In this document: piece after piece, positions 17,170 through 25,852 of the stretch
Layout of the letters: every line of letters begins with the position of its first letter
How positions within the stretch are numbered: position 1 is the stretch's first letter
NCBI GenBank assembly: GCA_910575475.1
Contig: CAJTGD010000006.1
Coordinates: forward strand, 122,208-186,207
Direction: 5' to 3'
Origin: Lachnospiraceae bacterium
GTDB lineage: Bacteria > Bacillota > Clostridia > Lachnospirales > Lachnospiraceae
Length of the DNA: 64,000 nt
Program-made: the position numbers and the translations under genes
The notes under the pieces: generated by a model
Databases searched by the model: none
Told to the model about the DNA's origin: nothing
What the model saw: only the letters and a program-made list of their open reading frames with translations

Positions 17170-18543
17170 ATGAAGAAAAAAATGATCAGTGCGTTGTTGT
17201 GTACGGCGATGGTGGTTTCGATGGTGGCAGGGTGTTCCGGCGGCGGAAATTCTGACGGCGGGAGCCAGGACAGCGCGGAGGAGAGTACCGAGAGCGATGG
17301 AGAAGATGCGGGCAGCGCGGATTTTGCGGGAGAGGAATTGAGTATCCTGGTGTCTGCGGGCTGGATGGACAACCGGTATGATGATACGATCGCGAGATTT
17401 GAGGAGACCTATGATGTGACGGTGGATCTGCAGACGATCCCGGCGGATCAGTACAGCGATATCCTGCAGTCCAAGCTTTCGACCGATTCCTGCGCGGATA
17501 TCTTCTGGATCCAGTCCAATCCGTTTGCCATCAGTTCCGTGATCGTGGATCCGGAAAAGTATTGTATCGATTTTTCCGATGCGGGCTGGAAGGACACGAT
17601 GCCGGAAGCAAGGCTTTCCTCCTGCGAGTATGACGGCAAGCTGTACGGGCTGCAGATCTGGCACAATTCACCGGAATATGTCATGGTCTACAACAAGACG
17701 TTATTTGAGGAATTGAAGCTGGAAATCCCGACGACCTATGATGAGATGCTCAAGGTCTGTGAAACGATCGCGGCAGAGGATATCACACCGTGGTTCCTGC
17801 CCGGCGCCGACGGATGGCAGCACCAGCTGGCATTTTTCCAGATCGGCGGCGTGTATGAGGAAGCGGAGCCGGGACTGTATGACGCGCTGAATGACAATAC
17901 GGCTACCTTTGCGGACAACGAAAAGATGCTGGAAGTGCTGGGGCAGTTCAAGGAATTATCTGACAAAGGATATTTCGGAGAGGACTGGATCGGAACCGAC
18001 AGCGCCAACATGGCAAATGAATTTGGCGACAGGAACTGTGCGATGGCAATGGCAAATTCCAGCTACATCAAACAGATCCAGGAAGAGACAGGCACAGAGG
18101 ATGAGTTCGGACTGTTCCTGATCCCGCTGGGCGACAACTCCAGTTTCCCGACCAACCCGGCAGGCCCGACCATGTTTGGTTATAAGGGAACTGAGCATGA
18201 AGAGCTTGTAAAGACATTCTTCGATTTTGTAACGTCGACAGAAAGCCTGCAGGAAATCCTGGACAATTCACCGGCTTATACCAACCTGGACGTGAACGAC
18301 GGCGGACTGGAACAGCACTGGCTGCCGGAGGAAGAAGAGTTCATGGCTACTGTGGATAAGGATAAGATGGGCACCGCAGTGCTCCAGACAGGAACCAAGT
18401 ATACCAACGATTACTGGGGAGACTTTGGTGCGGATATGATCTCCTTCTGTCAGGACCAGAGCGAGGCAAATGATGTCCTGAAAAATATGGATTCCAACCG
18501 GGCGGAAGCGGCGAAGATCGCCGGAGACAGTGCCTGGGAATAA
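17170..18543 (+). CDS. carbohydrate ABC transporter substrate-binding lipoprotein
   Basis: A 457-residue extracellular binding protein. The lipoprotein signal peptide ends in the lipobox VAGC (Cys near 22), followed by a Gly/Ser/Glu-rich linker of about 35 residues. The mature part is a family 1-type solute-binding protein (SILVSAGWMD, IVDPEKYCIDF, GYKGTEHEELV). It is the first gene of the plus-strand importer operon and is followed by a strong hairpin before the permeases. That arrangement normally gives more binding protein than permease. The ligand is inferred from downstream enzymes to be a fucose-containing oligosaccharide. Confidence 0.92.
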   Translation: MKKKMISALLCTAMVVSMVAGCSGGGNSDGGSQDSAEESTESDGEDAGSADFAGEELSILVSAGWMDNRYDDTIARFEETYDVTVDLQTIPADQYSDILQSKLSTDSCADIFWIQSNPFAISSVIVDPEKYCIDFSDAGWKDTMPEARLSSCEYDGKLYGLQIWHNSPEYVMVYNKTLFEELKLEIPTTYDEMLKVCETIAAEDITPWFLPGADGWQHQLAFFQIGGVYEEAEPGLYDALNDNTATFADNEKMLEVLGQFKELSDKGYFGEDWIGTDSANMANEFGDRNCAMAMANSSYIKQIQEETGTEDEFGLFLIPLGDNSSFPTNPAGPTMFGYKGTEHEELVKTFFDFVTSTESLQEILDNSPAYTNLDVNDGGLEQHWLPEEEEFMATVDKDKMGTAVLQTGTKYTNDYWGDFGADMISFCQDQSEANDVLKNMDSNRAEAAKIAGDSAWE

Positions 18544-18563
18544 ATAGAACGGGAACCTGATGC

Positions 18564-18593
18564 GTGCCGGGGGTAGGTACCCCGGCACTTTTT
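18564..18593 (+). terminator. attenuating terminator between binding protein and permeases
   Basis: GTGCCGGGG and ACCCCGGCAC make a GC-rich stem (18564-18588) with a 6-base loop and TTTTT. It lies 20 bp after the binding-protein stop and before the first permease, so it probably lets only part of the transcription through. Confidence 0.8.
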
Positions 18594-18616
18594 AAAACCG
18601 GAAAGTGGTGATTTTT

Positions 18617-19495
18617 TTGAAAAAAAGTAGAATTTATCCAATGTGGTTCCTGCTTGTTCCGCTTGTGCTTTACAGTGTATTTTTCCTTCTTCCCAGTATC
18701 CTGGGAATCGGATATTCCTTCACGGACTGGAATTCCCGGAGCATGGGAGAGGTCAATTTTGTGGGACTTCAGAATTATATCGAGATCTTTACCTCGGACA
18801 AGGATTACCTGTCAGGGATCGGGCATACCCTGATGTTTACGGTCATTTCCAACATTGTAAAGCTGATTCCGGCCCTGTTTCTGGCAATCATGCTGAACGA
18901 GGGCATCCGGGGGAAGGGGCTGTACAGGACGCTTTTGTACCTGCCGTCCATTCTGCCCTATGTGATCATCGGTATTTTGTTTACGTCGATTCTGAATTAC
19001 AACAACGGTATGCTCAACAGCGTGCTGGAATTTCTGCATCTGGATTTCCTGAAACAGAAATGGCTTTCAGACCTGAATGTGGTGTGGAAATCCATTTTCG
19101 GGGTGGACGCATGGCGGGGAGTCGGTTATGTCATGACCATCTTCATTGCGGGACTGAGTACCATTCCAAGATCCTATTACGAGGCGGCGCAGATTGACGG
19201 GGCCAATTTCTGGCAGAGGCTTCGGTATGTGACGCTGCCCATGATCTCGGGCTCTGTGATGATCAACCTGGTATTCGGCATCACCTACGGATTGAAGGTA
19301 TTTGATATCATCTACGTGCTGACCAACGGCGGGCCGGGGCATGCCACGGAAGTGATCACGACCTATTCCTACCAGCTCTATTCATCCGGGCAGTACGGAA
19401 TGTCCACGGCGCTGAATACGATTCTGCTGCTGATCACGGCGGCGGTGGGTGTTCTGATCGTGAAAAATATGAGTAAGCAGGAGGTGCAGCAATGA
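18617..19495 (+). CDS. carbohydrate ABC transporter permease, MalF/UgpA type
   Basis: About 292 residues with six predicted TMs. The start is probably the TTG at 18617, as a GGTGAT site lies just upstream; a GTG at 18605 is possible. The cytoplasmic EAA loop (EAAQIDGANFWQRL) that contacts the ATPase is present. It overlaps the next permease by 4 bp (ATGA). No ATP-binding gene lies in the operon, so a shared MsmK/UgpC-type ATPase from elsewhere must be used, as is usual for such Firmicute importers. Confidence 0.92.
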   Translation: MKKSRIYPMWFLLVPLVLYSVFFLLPSILGIGYSFTDWNSRSMGEVNFVGLQNYIEIFTSDKDYLSGIGHTLMFTVISNIVKLIPALFLAIMLNEGIRGKGLYRTLLYLPSILPYVIIGILFTSILNYNNGMLNSVLEFLHLDFLKQKWLSDLNVVWKSIFGVDAWRGVGYVMTIFIAGLSTIPRSYYEAAQIDGANFWQRLRYVTLPMISGSVMINLVFGITYGLKVFDIIYVLTNGGPGHATEVITTYSYQLYSSGQYGMSTALNTILLLITAAVGVLIVKNMSKQEVQQ

Positions 19496-20313
19496 CGAAA
19501 AAAAGAATCCTTGCGGTTTTGAAGCATGTGCTGATGATCCTGCTGTGCCTTGCGGTGGTGCTCCCGTTTTACCTTGTGGTGATCAACTCCTTTAAGACCA
19601 AGGGGGAGGCGGCCAGGATGAACCTGTCGCTTCCGACGGAGTGGCAGTTTTCCAACTACACGGAGGTCATTCGGAAAGGAAAGCTGATCCAGGGATTTCT
19701 CAACAGCCTGATCTACGCCGGCGTGTCCACATTGATCGGCGTAATCAGCTCCGCCATGGCGTCCTTCGTGATGAGCCGGAGACGGACAAGGGTAAATTCG
19801 TTTTTGTACTATTTTGTGCTCTGCGGGCTGTTTTTCCCGGTAAACTATGTCACCCTTTCCAGAGTGCTCGGCACCTTCCAGCTTACCAATACCAAGGCCG
19901 GGATCGTCATCGTATTTACCAGCGCCATGATTCCGTTCTGCGTATTTACGATCCGGAACTTTATCTCATCCGTGCCGGTGGAGCTGGATGAGGCGGCGGT
20001 ATTGGACGGGGCGGGGCCTTTGTCCCTGTTTTTCCAGGTGATCATGCCGATGCTCAAGCCGGTGCTTTTTACCTGCTTTATCCTGCAGTTCATGGGCGTG
20101 TGGAGCGACTTTTTGACTCCCTTGTATCTGTCGTCCAAGAGCAAGCTCTTCCCGATGACCATGGCGGTGTACCAGTTCTTCGGGAAAAATACAAACTATT
20201 GGAATTACATATTCGCGGATATCGTGCTGACCTGTATCCCGGTGATTCTCGTGTACCTGATCGGGCAGAAATATATCATCGGAGGGCTGACCTCCGGAGC
20301 GGTGAAAGAATAG
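19492..20313 (+). CDS. carbohydrate ABC transporter permease, MalG/UgpE type
   Basis: 273 residues, six TMs, with the EAA loop DEAAVLDGAGPLSLFF. It is translationally coupled to the MalF-type permease (ATGA overlap) and completes the membrane part of the sugar importer. The isomerase gene follows 36 bp later with its own GGAGG site, so transport and metabolism appear cotranscribed. Confidence 0.93.
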   Translation: MTKKRILAVLKHVLMILLCLAVVLPFYLVVINSFKTKGEAARMNLSLPTEWQFSNYTEVIRKGKLIQGFLNSLIYAGVSTLIGVISSAMASFVMSRRRTRVNSFLYYFVLCGLFFPVNYVTLSRVLGTFQLTNTKAGIVIVFTSAMIPFCVFTIRNFISSVPVELDEAAVLDGAGPLSLFFQVIMPMLKPVLFTCFILQFMGVWSDFLTPLYLSSKSKLFPMTMAVYQFFGKNTNYWNYIFADIVLTCIPVILVYLIGQKYIIGGLTSGAVKE

Positions 20314-20349
20314 AAGCAAATTGGTTACATAGAATGGAGGAAAACTATC

Positions 20350-21717
20350 ATGAAAGATTTAGCAATGAACACAAAATTGATCGTGCGTCCCATCGTCGGC
20401 TGCCTGACCCATTCCCATTTCTGGGAGGGGCCGTGCCGTGCGGGGTACAAGGAGGACATGACCGTGGAGGCGGAGTCCGCTGCGGCTGACCAGGCATTTG
20501 AAGCGGCAAAAAAGGTGCTGGAAGGCGCAACCGAGGAGATCCATTTCCTGGAAGCGGTGGATGCCCGTTATGATGAAAAGTTCATCGTAGGAAAGGATGT
20601 TTTTGCGAAAATCGAGGAGGACATGGATCAGGTAGACTTCTTCCTCTGCATGAACTGGCGGATTCCGAAACTGGAGCGTTACAAAAAGCCCATCGTCATT
20701 ATGCAGAATGGAAATGAAGGAATTGATTTTGCGGCGTACTGCAGAAACATCGGCGTGGAGGCGTATGTGGCAATGGATATACAGGATCTGAATGAGATCG
20801 CGCACCTGTTGTGGGTAAGGAAGGCTGTGTCCGAGACCCGGGCGCTTGTGCTTACCGCAGGCGGACAGCCCACCTTCGGCATCCAGAGCCTGATCCGGGA
20901 TCCGGAGGTGCTGCGCCAGCGGTACGGCTTCGAAGTGATCAAGCTTCCCTTCCGCGAGATTTTCAAATACATGGACCAGATTACCGACGAAGAGGCAAAG
21001 CCGATCGCAGACCGGATCATCAATGGCTCCAAGGAAACGAAAGTGAATACGGACTGGTTTATCAATGATGTGAAATATTATCTGGCGGCGAAGAAAATGA
21101 TGGACATCTACGACTGCAACGCATTTTCCACGGCGTGCCATGAGCTTTGCACGTCAGAGATCCCCCAGGAGCGGAAGTTTACGCCCTGCATGTGCCATTC
21201 CCTGATGAAGGACGAGGGGATCCCCAGCGGCTGTGAGGAAGATCTGAACGCCCTGCTGGCTATGACCATTCTGCAGTATGCGGCCCGCCGTCCGGCATTT
21301 ATGGGCAATCCGAACCACGAGACGGACGAGCTGCTGCGCATCCACCATGCGGTTCCGGCGCTGTGCATGAACGGATACGGCACAAAGCCTTTGGAATACA
21401 AGCTGTGGGCGTTTACCGGACAGGGCTTCGGCGGCAAGCTGCAGGTGGACTTTACGGAAAATGAGCAGGATCATGTGACGCTGGCCCGCTTCAACCCGGC
21501 AGGGGATACGGTCTGCGTAAAGGTGGGACAGGTGCTCCGCTCCGAGTATGACGAGGTTTACTGCAGCCCCTACTATTATATCCAGATGGACGACGCGAGA
21601 AGATATATGCATCATTTGGCGGGCTTCGGACATCACCAGGTGCTGGTGTTCGGAGACTATATGCAGGAATTGAAGGATCTGGCGGAGGTTATGAATTTCA
21701 AGGTGCTGGAAGGCTGA
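20350..21717 (+). CDS. L-fucose/L-arabinose isomerase-family protein
   Basis: 455 residues of the COG2407 sugar isomerase fold. N-terminal Rossmann-like regions precede a C-terminal active-site domain with Glu/Asp in CEEDLNALL and His in IHHAVPAL, the Mn-binding pattern of fucose isomerase. The ATG at 20350 follows TGGAGG. It lies between the importer and glycosidase genes; with the GH95 alpha-L-fucosidase at 25853 this fits conversion of released fucose, or a related aldose, to the ketose. No fuculokinase or aldolase lies in the window, so the downstream steps must be encoded elsewhere. Confidence 0.78.
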   Translation: MKDLAMNTKLIVRPIVGCLTHSHFWEGPCRAGYKEDMTVEAESAAADQAFEAAKKVLEGATEEIHFLEAVDARYDEKFIVGKDVFAKIEEDMDQVDFFLCMNWRIPKLERYKKPIVIMQNGNEGIDFAAYCRNIGVEAYVAMDIQDLNEIAHLLWVRKAVSETRALVLTAGGQPTFGIQSLIRDPEVLRQRYGFEVIKLPFREIFKYMDQITDEEAKPIADRIINGSKETKVNTDWFINDVKYYLAAKKMMDIYDCNAFSTACHELCTSEIPQERKFTPCMCHSLMKDEGIPSGCEEDLNALLAMTILQYAARRPAFMGNPNHETDELLRIHHAVPALCMNGYGTKPLEYKLWAFTGQGFGGKLQVDFTENEQDHVTLARFNPAGDTVCVKVGQVLRSEYDEVYCSPYYYIQMDDARRYMHHLAGFGHHQVLVFGDYMQELKDLAEVMNFKVLEG

Positions 21718-21770
21718 CAGGAGATGATACAGGCGCCGGAAAGCTGACAGGAAAAGATACAGGCGCCGGG
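21712..21770. repeat. two tandem copies of a roughly 29-bp repeat
   Basis: The unit GCTGACAGGA-n-AGATACAGGCGCCGG occurs twice, the first copy overlapping the isomerase stop codon. Each contains the palindrome GGCGCC. It is probably a slipped-strand duplication; no function is evident. Confidence 0.7.
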
Positions 21771-21823
21771 AATGAAGAGTTCTGCGGCGCGGCGGACCGG
21801 CAGCGATCAAGAGGGAATTGGAT

Positions 21824-22960
21824 ATGATTTACTTAAATAACGCAGCAACTACATATCCGAAGCCGCAGTGTGTGACAGACGCATACACTGCGGCTTTCTC
21901 TGCGCCTCCCGCTGGGCAGTTCCGAAGCAGCGGGCAGGGCAGGGGGCAGGATATCTTTACACGCTGCCGGGAAAACCTGGGCAGGCTGTTCGGGATTGGC
22001 GACCCGGAGCGGATCTATTTCACATCGGGGGCAACGGACGCTTTGAACCAGCTTTTTCATGGGCTGGAAAGAAGGGGAAAGAAGATCCTCACGACGCAGA
22101 CCGAGCACAACAGCGTTCTGCGGCCTTTGTATAACGGGATCGCGGAGGGCGCGGAGGTGGAGATCGTGCCCTGCGGCCGGTTCGGCCGGGTCAGTCCGGA
22201 GGAAGCGGAAAAGTGGATCACACCGGATACAGGGATGATCGTGCTGAACCACTGCTCCAATGTGACGGGCATGATCCAGGATGCGGCCCGGTTCGGGGAG
22301 ATCGCGAAAAGGCATGGGCTCCTGTTTCTGCTGGACGCGTCCCAGAGCGCGGGATGCATTCCCATAGACTGTGATGCCTGGCATGCGGATGCCCTGGTAT
22401 TTACCGGGCACAAAGGGCTGTTCGGCCCCCAGGGGACGGGAGGATATTTTCTGCGAAAGGGCGTTGGGCTGCGGCCTTACCGCTACGGCGGGACCGGAAG
22501 GGACAGTAGCAGGCTGACCTATGGGGACGAAGAGTATGAGTATGAGGCGGGCACCCAGAACGGGCACGGGATTCCGGCGCTGAATGCGGGGGTCGAATAT
22601 ATCCTGGAGCGGGGCGTGGAACAGATTGCGGAAGAAGAGCAAAGGCTCATGGGGCTTTTGTACGACGGACTTTCGGACATCCGGGGCGTGACGGTTTACG
22701 GTGAGAAGGGAGAAAACCTGGGGCCGGTGCTGAGCCTGAACCTGGCGGGGCTTCGGCCTTCGGAGCTTGCCTATATCCTGCAGAATGGGTATGAAACGGT
22801 GGCCCGGGCGGGGCTGCACTGCGCGCCGCTGATCCATCAGGCAATGGGAACGGAGGAGCACGGGACGGTGCGGATCAGCATATCGGCGTTGACAAAAGAG
22901 CAGGAAGTGGAAGAATTTCTTGGGAACATGCGGGAGATCGCGGCAGCGGCGGGAAATTGA
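21824..22960 (+). CDS. class V aminotransferase / cysteine desulfurase-like protein
   Basis: 378 residues from the ATG at 21824, with GAGGG 8 bases upstream. It is a PLP enzyme of the SufS/CsdA group: N-terminal LNNAATTYPKP, PLP-anchoring Lys in VFTGHKGLFGP, and the catalytic Cys loop AGLHCAP near residue 335. Its place in a glycan-use operon is unusual because no Fe-S assembly gene is nearby. It may serve an amino-sugar or sulfur-containing substrate, or simply be carried along. Enzyme class is sure; substrate unknown. Confidence 0.82.
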   Translation: MIYLNNAATTYPKPQCVTDAYTAAFSAPPAGQFRSSGQGRGQDIFTRCRENLGRLFGIGDPERIYFTSGATDALNQLFHGLERRGKKILTTQTEHNSVLRPLYNGIAEGAEVEIVPCGRFGRVSPEEAEKWITPDTGMIVLNHCSNVTGMIQDAARFGEIAKRHGLLFLLDASQSAGCIPIDCDAWHADALVFTGHKGLFGPQGTGGYFLRKGVGLRPYRYGGTGRDSSRLTYGDEEYEYEAGTQNGHGIPALNAGVEYILERGVEQIAEEEQRLMGLLYDGLSDIRGVTVYGEKGENLGPVLSLNLAGLRPSELAYILQNGYETVARAGLHCAPLIHQAMGTEEHGTVRISISALTKEQEVEEFLGNMREIAAAAGN

Positions 22961-23047
22961 CGGAGTATGGGCCGCGGCCGGGCAGAGAACGGGTAGGGGA
23001 TGCATTGCGGCTGAGGATTGTTTTATTGAGGAGGCAGGAGGTAAATC

Positions 23048-23341
23048 ATGAAGATATTGGAGATCATTCCATCCCGGGAGCGGTGCGCGGAGGCGGGATG
23101 GCATGCGTATGATTTTATATTGGAGCGCCCCATGGATGATGATTTCATCAGATCACTGCGCCCGTTGGGGAGTTTTTTGTACATGCAGATGCTGAAAAAA
23201 CCATTTTTTAAGATCGAATCGGAGCATTATCTGCTGAAAGGGATCCGGGGGGATGATTTTTTCCGGATGGCAGTCCACGGGGATCATCTGGATGAAATGA
23301 AAAATGTAGAGAACATGATTTTAAAAGGGAGTGAATTTTAA
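23048..23341 (+). CDS. small conserved protein of unknown function in the glycan operon
   Basis: 97 residues; not recognised. AGGAGG precedes the ATG. The protein is soluble, with charged helices and a central hydrophobic/aromatic segment (LGSFLYMQMLKKPFFKIE). It contains no signal peptide or known motif. Its stop is one base from the start of the GH31 gene, implying translational coupling and a role tied to that enzyme or to the transported glycan. Codon use matches the neighbours. Confidence 0.7.
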   Translation: MKILEIIPSRERCAEAGWHAYDFILERPMDDDFIRSLRPLGSFLYMQMLKKPFFKIESEHYLLKGIRGDDFFRMAVHGDHLDEMKNVENMILKGSEF

Positions 23342-23342
23342 T

Positions 23343-25733
23343 ATGAAATGTATACAGACAAAGCATTATGCGGAATTCACACGGGAAATGTTTTTCCTGC
23401 GTCTGATTCCCATGGAGGAAGAGGTGTTCCAGTGCGTGTTCAGCCAGGAACCGATTGCGGAAACGGAATCGGCATTCATTGACCGGACGGCGTTTGCCCC
23501 GGTGCCTTATTCTATAGAAGAAACAGAGCATAGCTTTCAGATCCGGACAAGCCGCGTGCAGGCGGAGGTCTTGAAGGCTGACGGGCGGATTGCCTGGACA
23601 CGTCTGGCGGACAGCAGGGGCTCGTATATTCTTCTGGAAGAGGGCAGAAAGGAACTGGAAAAAATTGATGTCATGCGTTATACTACAGGAGACGAGGCGC
23701 CTGTCATCAACCGGGTAAAGACTGTAGACGGAGAGCGCAATTTTATCCAGAACCTGAAACAGGCGGCGGACCACCAGGCTTACAAGGGTCGGCTGCATTT
23801 TCGGTGGCAGGCAGAGGAAGGGATCTACGGCCTGGGGCAGGCAGAGGAAGGGATCTACAATTACAGGGGACATGACCAGTACCTGTACCAGCACAACATG
23901 CGGATCCCCATGCCCGTGCTCCTGTCGGATCAGGGCTACGGGATGCTGTTCGACTGCGGCGGCCTGATGACTTTCCACGACGGCCCGGACGATTCCTACC
24001 TGTTTTTCGATACCATTTCCCAGATGGATTATTATTTTATCGCAAAGCAGACGCCCGACGAGATCATCGGGACGATCCGCGATCTCACCGGGCGCGCGGC
24101 TATGCTGCCGAAATGGGCGTTCGGCTATATCCAATCCAAGGAGCAGTATTATACGGCAAAGGAATTGGCCGATGTGGTGCGGAGATACCGGGAACTGGGC
24201 GTGCCGCTAGACTGCGTGGTGCAGGACTGGAACACCTGGGATCCGGGCAACTGGGGCGAAAAGCTGGTGGACAAGTCGCGGTATGGAGATCTGAAGGAGC
24301 GCATGGAGGAGATCCGCGGCATGCATGCCCATTCCATGGTATCCGTGTGGCCCAACATGAATACAGGAGGGAAGAATCATACGGAATTTTTTGAGGCGGG
24401 CCATCTGCTCAACGACTATGCCACTTACGACGCATTTTCCGAGGAGGCCCGGGAAATGTACTGGCAGCAGGCGAAAAAGGAGCTGTTTGACGGAGGCTTT
24501 GACTCCTGGTGGTGCGATTCCACGGAGCCGTTCAGCGGCCCGGACTGGGGTGGCGCCATGAAGCGGGAACCATGGGAGCGCTACATGCTGGTAGGAAATG
24601 AGCATAAAAAATATCTGCCGCCCGAGCAGGCCAACCTGTTTGCGCTGATGCACGCGAAGGGGATCTATGAAAACCAGCGGAAGGAGACGGAGGACATCCG
24701 TGTGCTGAACCTGACCCGCTCCGGGTACGCGTCGGGACAGAAATACGGCGCGGTGCTCTGGTCCGGCGATACCTACGCGTCCTGGGACACACTGAAAAAG
24801 CAGATCACAGAGGGCTTGAACATGGGCCTGTCCGGATATCCCTATTGGACGCTGGATATCGGCGGATTTTTCACGGTGGGCAGCAAATGGCAGAACCGGG
24901 GCTGCGGCTGCAATACGGATCCTTCGCCGAAATGGTTCTGGCAGGGAGACTATAACGAGGGCGTGTCGGACTGCGGATATCGGGAGCTGTACGTCAGATG
25001 GCTGGAGATGGGGACATTTCTCCCCATGTTCCGCTCCCACGGCACCGACACCTCGCGGGAGATCTGGAACTTCGGGAAACAGGGCGAGCCGTTTTACGAT
25101 GCCATTGAGAAATACATCCGACTGCGGTATGATCTGATGCCGTATATTTATTCGCTGGCCGGGGACGTGTACCGGAATCATGGGACTATGATGCGCAGCC
25201 TCCTGTTCGATTATGCGGCGGATCCCCAGGCGCGGAACATGGATCAGGAATTTATGTTCGGAAAGAGCCTGCTCATCTGCCCGGTGACGGAGCCCATGTA
25301 TTATGGGAAGGAGAACCAGAAGCTGGAGGCGGAGAAGGTGTGGACATGCTACCTGCCGGCGGGAGACGGCTGGTATCATTACTGGACGGACCAAAAATAC
25401 GAGGGTGGGCAGTTCGTGACCGTGGACGCGCCGCTGGATGAGATGCCGGTATTTGTGAAGGCGGGCTCGATCATTCCCATGAAAAAAGGGCTTACCTATG
25501 CGGATGAGAAAAATGAAAATCCGCTGGAGATCCATGTATATCCGGGGAAGGACGCGGCATTTACGCTGTATGAGGACGAAGGGAATAACTACCGGTATGA
25601 GGATGGAAAGTATGCCCTGACGGAATTTACATGGGAGGATGCAAAGCGGAAGCTGACGATCGGCGATACGGCGGGGGAATTTGACGGGATGGAGAATGGA
25701 TGGAGAAAAAATGTGAAATTATGCATCCATTAA
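23343..25733 (+). CDS. GH31 glycoside hydrolase, alpha-xylosidase/alpha-glucosidase type
   Basis: 796 residues from the ATG at 23343 (GGGAG upstream). The GH31 barrel carries the nucleophile Asp in WWCDSTEP and the acid/base Asp in WSGDTYASW. The motif RSHGTDTSREIW resembles alpha-xylosidases rather than maltases. There is no signal peptide, so it acts on imported oligosaccharide. Next to a GH95 alpha-L-fucosidase it points to xyloglucan-type side chains, though an alpha-glucosidase or alpha-galactosidase role is possible. A 22-base sequence is repeated within the gene near 23805-23860, doubling the residues QAEEGIY. Confidence 0.88.
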   Translation: MKCIQTKHYAEFTREMFFLRLIPMEEEVFQCVFSQEPIAETESAFIDRTAFAPVPYSIEETEHSFQIRTSRVQAEVLKADGRIAWTRLADSRGSYILLEEGRKELEKIDVMRYTTGDEAPVINRVKTVDGERNFIQNLKQAADHQAYKGRLHFRWQAEEGIYGLGQAEEGIYNYRGHDQYLYQHNMRIPMPVLLSDQGYGMLFDCGGLMTFHDGPDDSYLFFDTISQMDYYFIAKQTPDEIIGTIRDLTGRAAMLPKWAFGYIQSKEQYYTAKELADVVRRYRELGVPLDCVVQDWNTWDPGNWGEKLVDKSRYGDLKERMEEIRGMHAHSMVSVWPNMNTGGKNHTEFFEAGHLLNDYATYDAFSEEAREMYWQQAKKELFDGGFDSWWCDSTEPFSGPDWGGAMKREPWERYMLVGNEHKKYLPPEQANLFALMHAKGIYENQRKETEDIRVLNLTRSGYASGQKYGAVLWSGDTYASWDTLKKQITEGLNMGLSGYPYWTLDIGGFFTVGSKWQNRGCGCNTDPSPKWFWQGDYNEGVSDCGYRELYVRWLEMGTFLPMFRSHGTDTSREIWNFGKQGEPFYDAIEKYIRLRYDLMPYIYSLAGDVYRNHGTMMRSLLFDYAADPQARNMDQEFMFGKSLLICPVTEPMYYGKENQKLEAEKVWTCYLPAGDGWYHYWTDQKYEGGQFVTVDAPLDEMPVFVKAGSIIPMKKGLTYADEKNENPLEIHVYPGKDAAFTLYEDEGNNYRYEDGKYALTEFTWEDAKRKLTIGDTAGEFDGMENGWRKNVKLCIH

Positions 25734-25740
25734 ATTATTC

Positions 25741-25819
25741 TCACCTGTACGGCTGCAATCCGGAATCTCAGTTTTATGCAATTTATTGAAATAAATTTGG
25801 ATTAGCAGCCTACAGGTGA
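25741..25819. repeat. 79-bp inverted-repeat element, copy 2
   Basis: Arms ACCTGTACGGCTGC and GCAGCCTACAGGT (one base deleted in the right arm), with an interior matching copy 1 (7969-8047) in reverse orientation at roughly 85-90% identity. It sits between the GH31 and GH95 genes, so it is carried in the operon transcript and could fold into a processing or attenuation hairpin. Confidence 0.8.
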
Positions 25820-25852
25820 AATTATTGTTTACACGGTGGAGGAAGCAAAAAA

